Shown here one piece after another: positions 15,870-23,243 of a stretch of 64,000 bases of DNA. The notes beneath the pieces are model-generated. The model was given only the letters and a program-made list of their open reading frames with translations, made no database searches and was not told the DNA's origin. The position numbers were made by a program, and so were the translations under genes. Positions within the stretch are counted from its first letter, which is position 1. Every line of letters starts with the position of its first letter. This DNA comes from Marinobacterium nitratireducens (GTDB taxonomy: Bacteria; Pseudomonadota; Gammaproteobacteria; Pseudomonadales; Balneatricaceae): contig NZ_BMLT01000006.1 in NCBI RefSeq assembly GCF_014645375.1, positions 333,399 to 397,398 of the forward strand, read 5' to 3'.

Positions 15870-17492
15870 ATGAAAACCGCCATCGATATGCTCGTGCGCT
15901 ACGGCGCTTTTGCGTTACTGGCGTTGCTGACACTCGTGGCTTTGCTGGCGGGGCTGGCCGGCGCCGGCTGGAGTGGCTGGCTGCCGGTGCTGCTGGCGCT
16001 GACGGGACTCGGCGCCTGGGATCTGCTGCAGGACCGCCATACGCTGCTGCGCAACTATCCGCTGACCGGCCACCTGCGCTGGGTATTCGAGTGGTCGAGA
16101 CCCTACCTGCGGCAGTACATCGTCGAGGGCGACCTGAGCGGACGTCCCTACAACCGCGAGCAGCGCTCGCTGGTTTACGAGCGCGCCAAGGATACCCTGG
16201 ACTCGAAACCGTTCGGCTCCGATTTCGATTTCTACGACGAGCAGTACGAGCTGATGACGCACTCGATCGCGGCGCGCAAGGTCGATTACAGCGACTTTCG
16301 CGTGCAGGTCGGCGGGCCCCAGTGTCTGCAGCCCTGCGATGTGTCATTGCTGAATATCTCGGCGATGAGCTTTGGCGCTCTGGGTGCGAAGGCGGTCGAG
16401 GCGCTGAACCGGGGGGCGGCGGCGGGCGGCTTCTACCAGGATACCGGGGAGGGCGGCATCAGTCCTTACCATTGCATTCATGGCGGCGATCTGGTTTGGG
16501 AGATCGGCACCGGCTATTTCGGCTGCCGCGACGCCGACGGCCACTTCGATCCGGAGCTGTTCGCCCGCGAGGCCCGGCGCGAACAGGTCAAAATGATCGA
16601 GATCAAGCTCAGTCAGGGCGCCAAACCCGGTCATGGCGGCGTGCTGCCTGGCAAGAAAGTGACCGCGGAAATCGCCAGTACGCGCCACGTGCCCGAGGGC
16701 GTGGAGTGCGTCTCTCCGCCCGGGCACAGCGCCTTTTCGACACCGCTGGAACTGCTCGAATTCGTCGCCCGCCTGCGCGAGCTGTCCGGCGGCAAGCCGG
16801 TGGGTATCAAGCTGTGCGTCGGTCATCCCTGGGAGCTGTTCGCCATCTGTAAGGTAATGCTCAAGAGCGGCACTCTGGTCGATTTTATCGTTGTCGACGG
16901 TGCCGAGGGGGGCACCGGCGCGGCGCCGGAGGAGTTCTCCGATCATGTCGGTATGGCGCTGCGCGAAGGGCTGGTGCTGACCCGCAACGCGCTGGTCGGC
17001 ACCGGGTTGCGCGGCGATATCCGTATCGGTGCCAGCGGCAAGGTCTACAGCGCCTTTTCCATCGCCCGCAACCTGGCGCTGGGCGCGGACTGGTGCAATG
17101 CGGCGCGTGCCTTCATGTTCAGCCTGGGCTGCGTGATGGCGAAGAAGTGTCACACCGACCGTTGTCCCACCGGCGTCACCACCCAGAACCCGAACCGCCA
17201 GCGCGGCCTGGTGGTGGAGGAGAAGTACCTGCGCGTTGCCAACTTTCATCGCAACACCCTCGAGCGGCTCGGCGAGCTCGTCGGCGCCGCCGGACTGGAA
17301 CATCCCTGCGACCTTCGGCCGCATCATCTGCATCACCGTACCGGTCCCAACAGCATCGCCACCATGGATCAGATCAAGGACTTCCTCGAGCCCGGCATTC
17401 TCCTTACCGACCCGGAGTCGACTCCGTACGCAGACTGGTGGGCGGTGGCGTCGGCGGACAGTTTTCAGCCGCAGGCGGCGACCGCACCGTGA
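15870..17492 (+). CDS. FMN-binding glutamate-synthase-like protein
   Basis: A 540-aa protein of the stand-alone GltB-domain-2 family. ATG 15870 is supported by GGGAGG 5 bases upstream and by conservation in the duplicated fragment at 14345. Two N-terminal hydrophobic helices (residues 10-50) suggest membrane anchoring. The FMN barrel shows GHGGVLPGKKV, VDGAEGGTGAAP and SGKVYSAF, and the 3Fe-4S-type cysteines are in KKCHTDRCPTGV. These domains normally synthesise glutamate from 2-oxoglutarate and an amine source, but without a glutaminase domain the nitrogen donor here is unknown. Its leader is the CrcZ-like RNA region. Confidence 0.85.
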   Translation: MKTAIDMLVRYGAFALLALLTLVALLAGLAGAGWSGWLPVLLALTGLGAWDLLQDRHTLLRNYPLTGHLRWVFEWSRPYLRQYIVEGDLSGRPYNREQRSLVYERAKDTLDSKPFGSDFDFYDEQYELMTHSIAARKVDYSDFRVQVGGPQCLQPCDVSLLNISAMSFGALGAKAVEALNRGAAAGGFYQDTGEGGISPYHCIHGGDLVWEIGTGYFGCRDADGHFDPELFAREARREQVKMIEIKLSQGAKPGHGGVLPGKKVTAEIASTRHVPEGVECVSPPGHSAFSTPLELLEFVARLRELSGGKPVGIKLCVGHPWELFAICKVMLKSGTLVDFIVVDGAEGGTGAAPEEFSDHVGMALREGLVLTRNALVGTGLRGDIRIGASGKVYSAFSIARNLALGADWCNAARAFMFSLGCVMAKKCHTDRCPTGVTTQNPNRQRGLVVEEKYLRVANFHRNTLERLGELVGAAGLEHPCDLRPHHLHHRTGPNSIATMDQIKDFLEPGILLTDPESTPYADWWAVASADSFQPQAATAP

Positions 17493-17514
17493 CCGGAGCG
17501 ATCGCAGGGTTGAG

Positions 17515-17640
17515 TTTTCGCGGCGGGGCGCCGCTCCTACGGGTACGCCGATGTTCGTAGGAGTGGCGTACCCAAAGGGCACTTTACCCAAAGGGCACTT
17601 CCTCGCCGCGAACCCTTTGGGCACAGCGGGCTGTTCGCGA
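17515..17640. repeat. REP-like GGGCACTT/GCCCTTTGGG cluster
   Basis: CGCGGCGGGG and CCAAAGGGCACTT motifs repeat two to three times in both orientations. The same GCGGCGGGGAAGTGCCCTTTGGG core recurs at about 13555, 15070, 22896 and 23127, always intergenic. Confidence 0.6.
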
Positions 17641-17782
17641 CAGGGTAGACGCCTTTGGGCATTTCGTTTCCACGTTTACGGGTTCCGCTGAATATTTATG
17701 TTGCCAATGGCGGCCTCGAATGTATTTGACCGGCTAATGCACTGCGATATGCTTGGGGAAAATACCTGACCCGGAACCCGCC

Positions 17783-18667
17783 ATGAAAAACCTGCCGATG
17801 GACCTGCTCAGGACCTTCGTCACCATCAACGATCTCGGTGGCTTTACCCAGGCCGGAGAGGTGCTGGGGCGGTCGCAACCTGCGGTCAGCCTGCAGATCA
17901 AGCGCCTCGAGGAGCTGCTCGACCTGCCGCTGTTCAACCGCAACGGCGGGTTGCGGCTGACGGAGGAGGGGCAGCTGTTGTACGGCCATGCGCGCAAGAT
18001 CCTGGAGCTGAACGATACGGCGATCTCGCAGCTGACCACACCGGCGGTCAGCGGCTCGGTACGGCTCGGGATTCCGAACGATTTCGAGGTCTCCTTCCTG
18101 CCGATGACGTTGTCGAAGTTCACCAGTGCCTACCCGAGCGTGACGCTGGATGTCAGCAGCGAGCTGAGCGTCAACCTGCGCCAGGCCTATCGCCGCGGAG
18201 CCTACGACCTGGTGATGAGCATGGACGAGCATCCATCGGAGGAGATCCTGCCGGGCGATGCCATTGTCGAGCCGCTGTCCTGGGTCAGCGGACCGTCGTT
18301 TCGTCTCGAACCGGCGGAGCCGGTACCGCTGGTGCTGTATCCGCAGGGCTGCGTTTACCGCCGTCATATCACCGAAACGCTCAATCGCGCGGGCATCGCC
18401 TGGCGGATTCTCTACTGCACCTCCAGCCTGCTGGGCATCCAGGCGGCGGTCGAAGCGGGGCTTGGCATCACGGCGCTTGCCAACAACACCGTGCCCGGCA
18501 ACCTCAAGGCCGACCATACGCTGGGCTCACTGCCATCGCTGGGGGAAGTCACCATCGGGTTCAACTACGACATTGCCGGTCTGTCGCCGGCGGCGGCCCG
18601 GCTGCTCGACTATCTGCGCAATGGTCTGCAGCAGAGTCAGCGCTTTTCCATCAATCACCGGCTCTGA
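17783..18667 (+). CDS. LysR-family transcriptional regulator
   Basis: A 294-aa LTTR. The winged helix-turn-helix is at the N terminus (DLLRTFVTINDLGGFTQAGEVLGRSQPAVSLQIKRLEELL), followed by the effector-binding domain with VRLGIPNDFEVSFLP at its start. ATG 17783 gives the normal LysR N terminus; a 10-codon upstream extension is unlikely. No divergent gene shares its promoter and its targets are unknown. The effector-domain pattern is of the group often seen with transporter or amino-acid genes. Confidence 0.85.
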   Translation: MKNLPMDLLRTFVTINDLGGFTQAGEVLGRSQPAVSLQIKRLEELLDLPLFNRNGGLRLTEEGQLLYGHARKILELNDTAISQLTTPAVSGSVRLGIPNDFEVSFLPMTLSKFTSAYPSVTLDVSSELSVNLRQAYRRGAYDLVMSMDEHPSEEILPGDAIVEPLSWVSGPSFRLEPAEPVPLVLYPQGCVYRRHITETLNRAGIAWRILYCTSSLLGIQAAVEAGLGITALANNTVPGNLKADHTLGSLPSLGEVTIGFNYDIAGLSPAAARLLDYLRNGLQQSQRFSINHRL

Positions 18668-18682
18668 GGGGCCTGCGGCCGT

Positions 18683-18810
18683 GCAGGATGGGTAGAGCGA
18701 TGCACCCCTACGAACGTCAACGGTTTCAGCGCAGAACGGGCATCGCGTAACCGCCAGGGATGGCGGGATTCCTGAAAACGCAGGAGCATTTTTCAGGGAA
18801 CCCATCATAT
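18683..18810. repeat. GATGGGT element with CGCCAGGGATGGCGG palindrome
   Basis: GCAGGATGGGT start, CGCCA-GGGA-TGGCG palindrome, CAGGAGCATTTTTCAGG, ACCCATC end: the same order as the element at 9741-9870. It occupies the 267-bp gap after the LysR gene. Confidence 0.7.
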
Positions 18811-18934
18811 CGATCGCAGTACCGATCGATTGGTCGCGGTTGGCACGCGCGTTTATGGTGTTGGGTTTCGTGGCTCCGCCACTGCACCCAACCTGCAATC
18901 CAAACGATGGCCCTTCTCGGCACTCGGCCGCGGC

Positions 18935-19474
18935 TTAATGGACGGCTATCGGCTCTAGCTTGGCCTCCATCACCACATCCAGCTGTAGCCCCGACGTCAG
19001 CCGGGACAGCGCCCGCTTTAGTCGCGGCTGATTCAGCGGGCGGGTCTCACGGGCGGTCAGGCGAATCTGCAGTCTCCTGTTTGTCCGGTCCCGGTCCTCG
19101 GAAATCTGCTGCTTGAATTCTCCGATGTCGAGCCCGTGGCTGTCGAGGATCTGGCGTATGTCCAGGTCGAGGCCCGGGCTGAACGGGGCGCTTATATCCA
19201 GTGTCACGACCGGTTCCTCAGCAACGGGCGGCGTCAACTGTTGCCGCGACAGGATACGCAGCCCGTTACCGGAGAATCCTTCCAGTCGCTGCCAGGCGTA
19301 GTCGGCATGGAGCCGGGGCAGCTGGATGCGCAGCAGCCCGCTGATCATGCCGTCCATGCCGGCCAGGTGCTGATCGAGCAGGCGTCCTTCGCAGAGCGCG
19401 ATGGTGTCGGTAAAGCGACGCAGCATATCGGGGCAGTCGTCGCCGGCGATGGCGGCGAGCCAGATAGTATCCAT
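18935..19474 (-). CDS. GcvR-like ACT-domain protein
   Basis: About 179 aa. The N terminus (WLAAIAGDDCPDMLRRFTDTIALCEGRLLDQHLAGMDGMISGLLRIQLP) is a clear ACT domain of the type in GcvR, the glycine-responsive accessory repressor. A second, weaker ACT-like half follows. ATG 19474 is used; a TTG three codons upstream is an alternative. It is soluble and probably senses glycine or a related amine. It is the last gene of a block with creatinase (which makes sarcosine, a glycine precursor) and a sodium:solute symporter, which fits glycine-linked regulation. Confidence 0.7.
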   Translation of the reverse strand: MDTIWLAAIAGDDCPDMLRRFTDTIALCEGRLLDQHLAGMDGMISGLLRIQLPRLHADYAWQRLEGFSGNGLRILSRQQLTPPVAEEPVVTLDISAPFSPGLDLDIRQILDSHGLDIGEFKQQISEDRDRTNRRLQIRLTARETRPLNQPRLKRALSRLTSGLQLDVVMEAKLEPIAVH

Positions 19475-19550
19475 AGTCTTCAATCCGGTTTTGTGGCGGG
19501 GGACAGGGGGGGGCCGCGCCGGCGAAATGCGGCCGGCACCCCAGGTAGGT

Positions 19551-21026
19551 TCAGGCTTGGGCGGTCAGTGAGTGGTCAAAGTCGGGGCGGGGAGCCCGGG
19601 AAAGTGTCAGCTTGCTGACGCTCACGTACATCAGGCTGGATACCGCGCAGCCGATCAGCGGTCCTTCGACCCAGCCAAGATCGGAGAACAGCAGGCAGCC
19701 GCCGCTCGTCATGAGTCCGGAGAGCATCGAGGCCAGCGCACCGTAGCTGTTGCCGCGCCAGATTGACGACAGGAACACAGGGCCGATCAGGACCGCCAGC
19801 AACGTGCCGGTACCGAGGATGCCGAGCCAGGACAGCATGAACGGCGGGGCGTACAGCATCATAACCAGACCCACCAGACCCAGTATCACCACCCAGCTGC
19901 GGTTGAGCCACAGCACCCGCGACGCGGAGGCTCTGCTATGGGGAAACAGCGCCTTGCGCAGGTCGTGGGACGCGGCCGACGATACGGTGTGCAGCAGGGA
20001 GTTGGCGGTGGACTTCATCGCGAACAGAATGAACAGTGTAATGACGCCACCCAGTACCGGATGCAGATAGTTTGCCAGGTAGTACGGCATTGTCTGGTCG
20101 GCTTCGGCCAGCTGAGGATGGGTAACGCGGACATAGAGGCCAACAATCGGCACCAAGCTTAGCAGGCAACCCAGTGGTGCGACCCAGATCGCGACCTGAT
20201 GAAACCGGACCCCGGGTTTGAAGGCCAGAAAGCGCACCGCCATATAGGGCAGCACAGCGGTAAACAGAAAGGCGTAAGGCAGTACCAGGAATACCGAACT
20301 GCGGTTCTCGCCGTATGGCTGGGCGTTTACCGGGTTCAACAGCATCGGGTCAATATCGTTCAGCCGGCCGATCAGTTCCGATGGGCTGAGGTCGGTGAAC
20401 ATCTGCACCATCATCACCACGGCAGCCAGCGCCATGCCGCATACCATCAGCGTATCGGTCCAGGCCACGGCTGCTAGGCCGCCAAGCATGGTGTAGAGGA
20501 CGATTACGGCGATCATCATGGTGGCGCTCGAATCCAGGTCGATGCCGAGCCAGGAGGCACCGAGCAGACCCACTGCCTTGATCTGGCTGGTCAGGAACAC
20601 CAGCAATAGCAGGATGGTGATGACCGCGGCCACGCCCTGAACCACGCGGGCCATTGGGCCTCTACCGTGCAGTTGGGCAATGTACTCGGGAATGGTGCAG
20701 CTGCCCAAACGGTCGGCCTGCTTGCGCAGGAAGGAGGCAAAGTAAAGTACGGCGATGACCATGGCCGGGGCGAAGAAAAAGTTGCCCAGTACTTCCACCG
20801 CGCCGAACTCGTAGGCGACGCCCGGCGAACCCATGAAGCCCCAGCCACTGAAGCCAGTGGCGACGATGGTACCGGCGCCGACGAAGGGACCAAGCGAACG
20901 CCCGGCGATCAAAAAGCCCGATTCGTCGTCGCTGTTGACGACCCGGCTCGAGACAAAACCCATGTAGATCAGGACGGCGAAGGAGCCCAGCAGCAGGGCC
21001 CAGTTAAACCAGTTGTAATCGTTCAT
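19551..21026 (-). CDS. Sodium:solute symporter (SSS family)
   Basis: A 491-aa inner-membrane symporter with about 13 hydrophobic helices. SSS features include SGWGFMGSPGVAYEFGAVEV and GGLAAVAWTDTLMVCGM, and AMKSTANSLLHTVSSAASHDL near the sodium-site helix. AGGAGA lies 6 bases before ATG 21026. The upstream 40-aa membrane ORF ends 13 bp before the start, so the two are co-translated. Proximity to creatinase suggests creatine, creatinine, sarcosine or betaine-like substrates, but the sequence does not prove this. Confidence 0.85.
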   Translation of the reverse strand: MNDYNWFNWALLLGSFAVLIYMGFVSSRVVNSDDESGFLIAGRSLGPFVGAGTIVATGFSGWGFMGSPGVAYEFGAVEVLGNFFFAPAMVIAVLYFASFLRKQADRLGSCTIPEYIAQLHGRGPMARVVQGVAAVITILLLLVFLTSQIKAVGLLGASWLGIDLDSSATMMIAVIVLYTMLGGLAAVAWTDTLMVCGMALAAVVMMVQMFTDLSPSELIGRLNDIDPMLLNPVNAQPYGENRSSVFLVLPYAFLFTAVLPYMAVRFLAFKPGVRFHQVAIWVAPLGCLLSLVPIVGLYVRVTHPQLAEADQTMPYYLANYLHPVLGGVITLFILFAMKSTANSLLHTVSSAASHDLRKALFPHSRASASRVLWLNRSWVVILGLVGLVMMLYAPPFMLSWLGILGTGTLLAVLIGPVFLSSIWRGNSYGALASMLSGLMTSGGCLLFSDLGWVEGPLIGCAVSSLMYVSVSKLTLSRAPRPDFDHSLTAQA

Positions 21027-21039
21027 GCTCTGTCTCCTG

Positions 21040-21162
21040 TCAGCCCTTCGAGGGCATGTCAGCCTGTTTGAACTCTCGCCGCGCATAAGATGCGACAGTG
21101 AGTATGAGCAGGGTGATGTTGAGAGTGATGAACCAGTCCAGTGTCCAGGCTTCGATGATCAT
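21040..21162 (-). CDS. Small membrane protein, symporter companion
   Basis: A 40-aa ORF (ATG 21162, AAGGTG upstream) with a single membrane helix (LDWFITLNITLLILTVASYA) followed by a basic segment ARREFKQ, so the C terminus is probably cytoplasmic. It ends 13 bp before the symporter and contains that gene's SD just after its stop. Tiny accessory proteins of this layout are known beside some SSS transporters. The longer 70-codon frame is not supported. Confidence 0.7.
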   Translation of the reverse strand: MIIEAWTLDWFITLNITLLILTVASYARREFKQADMPSKG

Positions 21163-21200
21163 GAGGTGCACCTTTTCAGCAGGAGTCCCGCTCCTGACGT

Positions 21201-21208
21201 TTATTGTT
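21201..21208 (-). promoter_or_regulatory. Candidate Hfq/Crc (CA-motif) site in the symporter leader
   Basis: On the minus strand AAAACAATAAAC contains AACAATAA, a perfect AANAANAA motif, about 40 bases upstream of the companion ORF start. It matches the loops of the CrcZ-like RNAs in this window. Confidence 0.45.
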
Positions 21209-21444
21209 TTGCTGGTGTTGGTTGTCCAGCCGGGGGGAAGCGCCCCCTGCATGGCTGGCTAACCGGTTGTGCAAAGGCAACGTGAACATCGCCTTTGGGG
21301 AGGAGGGGAACCGAAGTGTGGGGCTCCGGCGCCGCTCCAGGGTGACAACTCGAGGTTGTCATTACGGACATGCCGGTTTCAGAATGTGGGGCTCGTGTTA
21401 CCGGCAAGATGAGGGCGCGTGGGGCGTCCCCAATACTGAAGGCG

Positions 21445-22659
21445 TTAGCCCTTGATAATGTTGTACTCCGGTCCGAACGGGAAGCGGGTGATGTTCTCGG
21501 CACCGCTCTCACCCACGACCAGGATGTCGTGTTCGCGATAGCCGCCAGCACCGGGACGTCCTTCCGGAATCATCAGCATCGGCTCCATCGACACCACCAT
21601 GCCCGGCTCCAGCACCGTATCGATATCCTCGCGCAGCTCCAGGCCCGCCTCGCGGCCGTAGTAGTGGCTGAGGGTGCCGAACGAGTGGCCGTAGCCGAAG
21701 GTGCGGTACTGCAGCACGTCATGCTCTTCGAAGATCTCGTTGAGCTCTGCGGCGATGTCGCAGCAGCGCGCGCCGGGCCTGATCAGCTCGAGACCGCGGC
21801 GGTGCACCTTGCAGTTGATTTCCCAGAGTTCCAGGTGACGGTCCGAGGCGTGCTCGGCGAACAGTGTGCGCTCCAGCGCGGTATAGTAGCCGGCGATCAT
21901 CGGGAAGGTGTTGAGGCTCAGGATATCGCCCGCCTGCACCTTGCGGGAGGTCACCGGGTTGTGGGCGCCGTCGGTGTTGATGCCGGACTGGAACCAGACC
22001 CAGGTATCCATCAGTTCGCCGTGCGGGAAGGTGCCGGCGATCTCGCGCACCATGGCCTGGGTTCCGGCGAGGGCGATTTCGTATTCGGGCACGCCGACCG
22101 CGATGGCGTCACGGATGGCGGCACCCCCGACGTCGGCGACCCGCGCACCCTGCTTGATCAGCTCGATTTCCTCGGCGGACTTGATCATGCGCATCTTCAT
22201 GGTCGGCACACCGATGTCGACGAACTCGGCGCCGGGCAGCGCATCCTTCATTTTCTGCAGGTTCTGCAGCGACATGTGATCGTATTCGATGCCGACCCTG
22301 CCGCCGTTCCCGACCAGCTGTTTCACGGCATGGAAGAAGTTGTCCTTCTGCCAGTCGGTGTAGACGACGTTGTCTCCGAGCTGATTGCGACGGTAGGGCT
22401 GGCCACCGTCGATGTTGGCGGTGACGGTGGTGAAACCATCCTGCGTTACGACAAGGCCGTAGTCGCGGCCAAAACGGCAGTAAACGAAGTCGCTGAAGTA
22501 GTTGATGTTGTGATAGGAGGTAAAGAGCACCGCCCGGATATCCTGCTCGGCCATGTAGATGCGCAGTTTGGTCAGGCGGGACTTCAGCTCGGCCTTGGTG
22601 AAGGTCGGCCGTACCTTGTCGCCGTTGGGGATGCTCAGGGTCTGAGGCATGTTCAACAT
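21445..22659 (-). CDS. Creatinase (creatine amidinohydrolase)
   Basis: A 404-aa pita-bread fold enzyme that hydrolyses creatine to sarcosine and urea (EC 3.5.3.3). It can be followed end to end against the Pseudomonas putida enzyme as I remember it: LxIxNGDKVR start, FTSYHNINYFSDF, WFQSGINTDGAHNPVT with the catalytic His (His233 here, His232 there), ALERTLF with Glu263, RTFGYGHSFGTLSHYYGREAGLELREDIDTVLEPG, and GYREHDILVV. GGGAG lies 8 bases before ATG 22659, preceded by a CA motif. The gene stands about 280 bp upstream of the symporter operon on the same strand. Confidence 0.95.
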   Translation of the reverse strand: MLNMPQTLSIPNGDKVRPTFTKAELKSRLTKLRIYMAEQDIRAVLFTSYHNINYFSDFVYCRFGRDYGLVVTQDGFTTVTANIDGGQPYRRNQLGDNVVYTDWQKDNFFHAVKQLVGNGGRVGIEYDHMSLQNLQKMKDALPGAEFVDIGVPTMKMRMIKSAEEIELIKQGARVADVGGAAIRDAIAVGVPEYEIALAGTQAMVREIAGTFPHGELMDTWVWFQSGINTDGAHNPVTSRKVQAGDILSLNTFPMIAGYYTALERTLFAEHASDRHLELWEINCKVHRRGLELIRPGARCCDIAAELNEIFEEHDVLQYRTFGYGHSFGTLSHYYGREAGLELREDIDTVLEPGMVVSMEPMLMIPEGRPGAGGYREHDILVVGESGAENITRFPFGPEYNIIKG

Positions 22660-22672
22660 CTTTTGACTCCCA

Positions 22673-22683
22673 TTGTTCTTGTT
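22673..22683 (-). promoter_or_regulatory. Candidate Hfq/Crc (CA-motif) site at the creatinase ribosome-binding site
   Basis: AACAAGAACAA on the minus strand, directly before the GGGAG ribosome-binding site of creatinase. AANAANAA at the RBS is the typical place for Crc/Hfq translational repression of secondary carbon and nitrogen source genes. Confidence 0.55.
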
Positions 22684-22849
22684 GGTCGTTATGGGCCGAG
22701 TGCCGGGTTTCCGCCGCCTGCATTGCTTTGCCTGTGCGGTGCCGGGATTTCTCACTGGCTTGAGTCGATCCTATCCCTGCTGTTCTCATAACAGAAATCA
22801 ATAGTTCTAATGTGGTCATTTGTAATGCAAATGATTTGCGTCGAAGTGC

Positions 22850-23240
22850 AGGAGCGGCTTCAGCCGCGAAGGATGCGGCCCAGGAAGAGATTGTTCGCGG
22901 CGGGGAAATGCCCTTTGGGTGCGCCGCTACGGGGACTTTGTCAGACGCCGGTGGTGTTAGGTTGGCGTAGGACCCGCGCCCCGCGGCGAAGCGGGGTGAG
23001 GCGATTCGCGGCGAGGGCGCCGCTCCCACGGGTTGTCGGGCGTTGGTCAGGTGCTGGAGGTGCCAGGTCGGCGTAGGAGCCACGCCCCGCGGCGAACCTT
23101 TGTCGGGCTCTGCGTCAGGTCCGTTCGCGGCGGGGACGTGCCCTTTGGGCACGCCGCTCCCACGGGTTATCGGGCGTTGGGGTGTTGGTCCGGTGCTGGA
23201 GGTGCCAGGTCGGCGTAGGAGCCACGCCCCCGTGGCGAAG
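22850..23240. repeat. Cluster of REP-like and direct repeats
   Basis: GGTGCTGGAGGTGCCAGGTCGGCGTAGGAGCCACGCCCC occurs twice in near-identical form (from about 23049 and 23192), and GCGGCGGGG(A)-GTGCCCTTTGGG-CGCCGCT twice (22896, 23127). These fill the 584-bp gap between creatinase and ptsP. No gene is called here. Confidence 0.75.
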
Positions 23241-23243
23241 CGG

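Larger units (their letters stand above)
14511..15990 (+). repeat. Second copy of the roughly 1.4-1.5 kb tandem duplication
   Basis: Copy B opens with GTTACC-N8-GGTAAC (14511-14530, perfect arms) and runs through the same ordered blocks as copy A into the intact gene at 15870. Sequence is almost identical over the RNA part and more divergent at the promoter-proximal bases and the coding start. Confidence 0.85.

Noticed and set aside
21370..22791. 473-aa plus-strand ORF antisense to creatinase
   Set aside because: Shadow of the creatinase gene, which is unmistakable on the minus strand.
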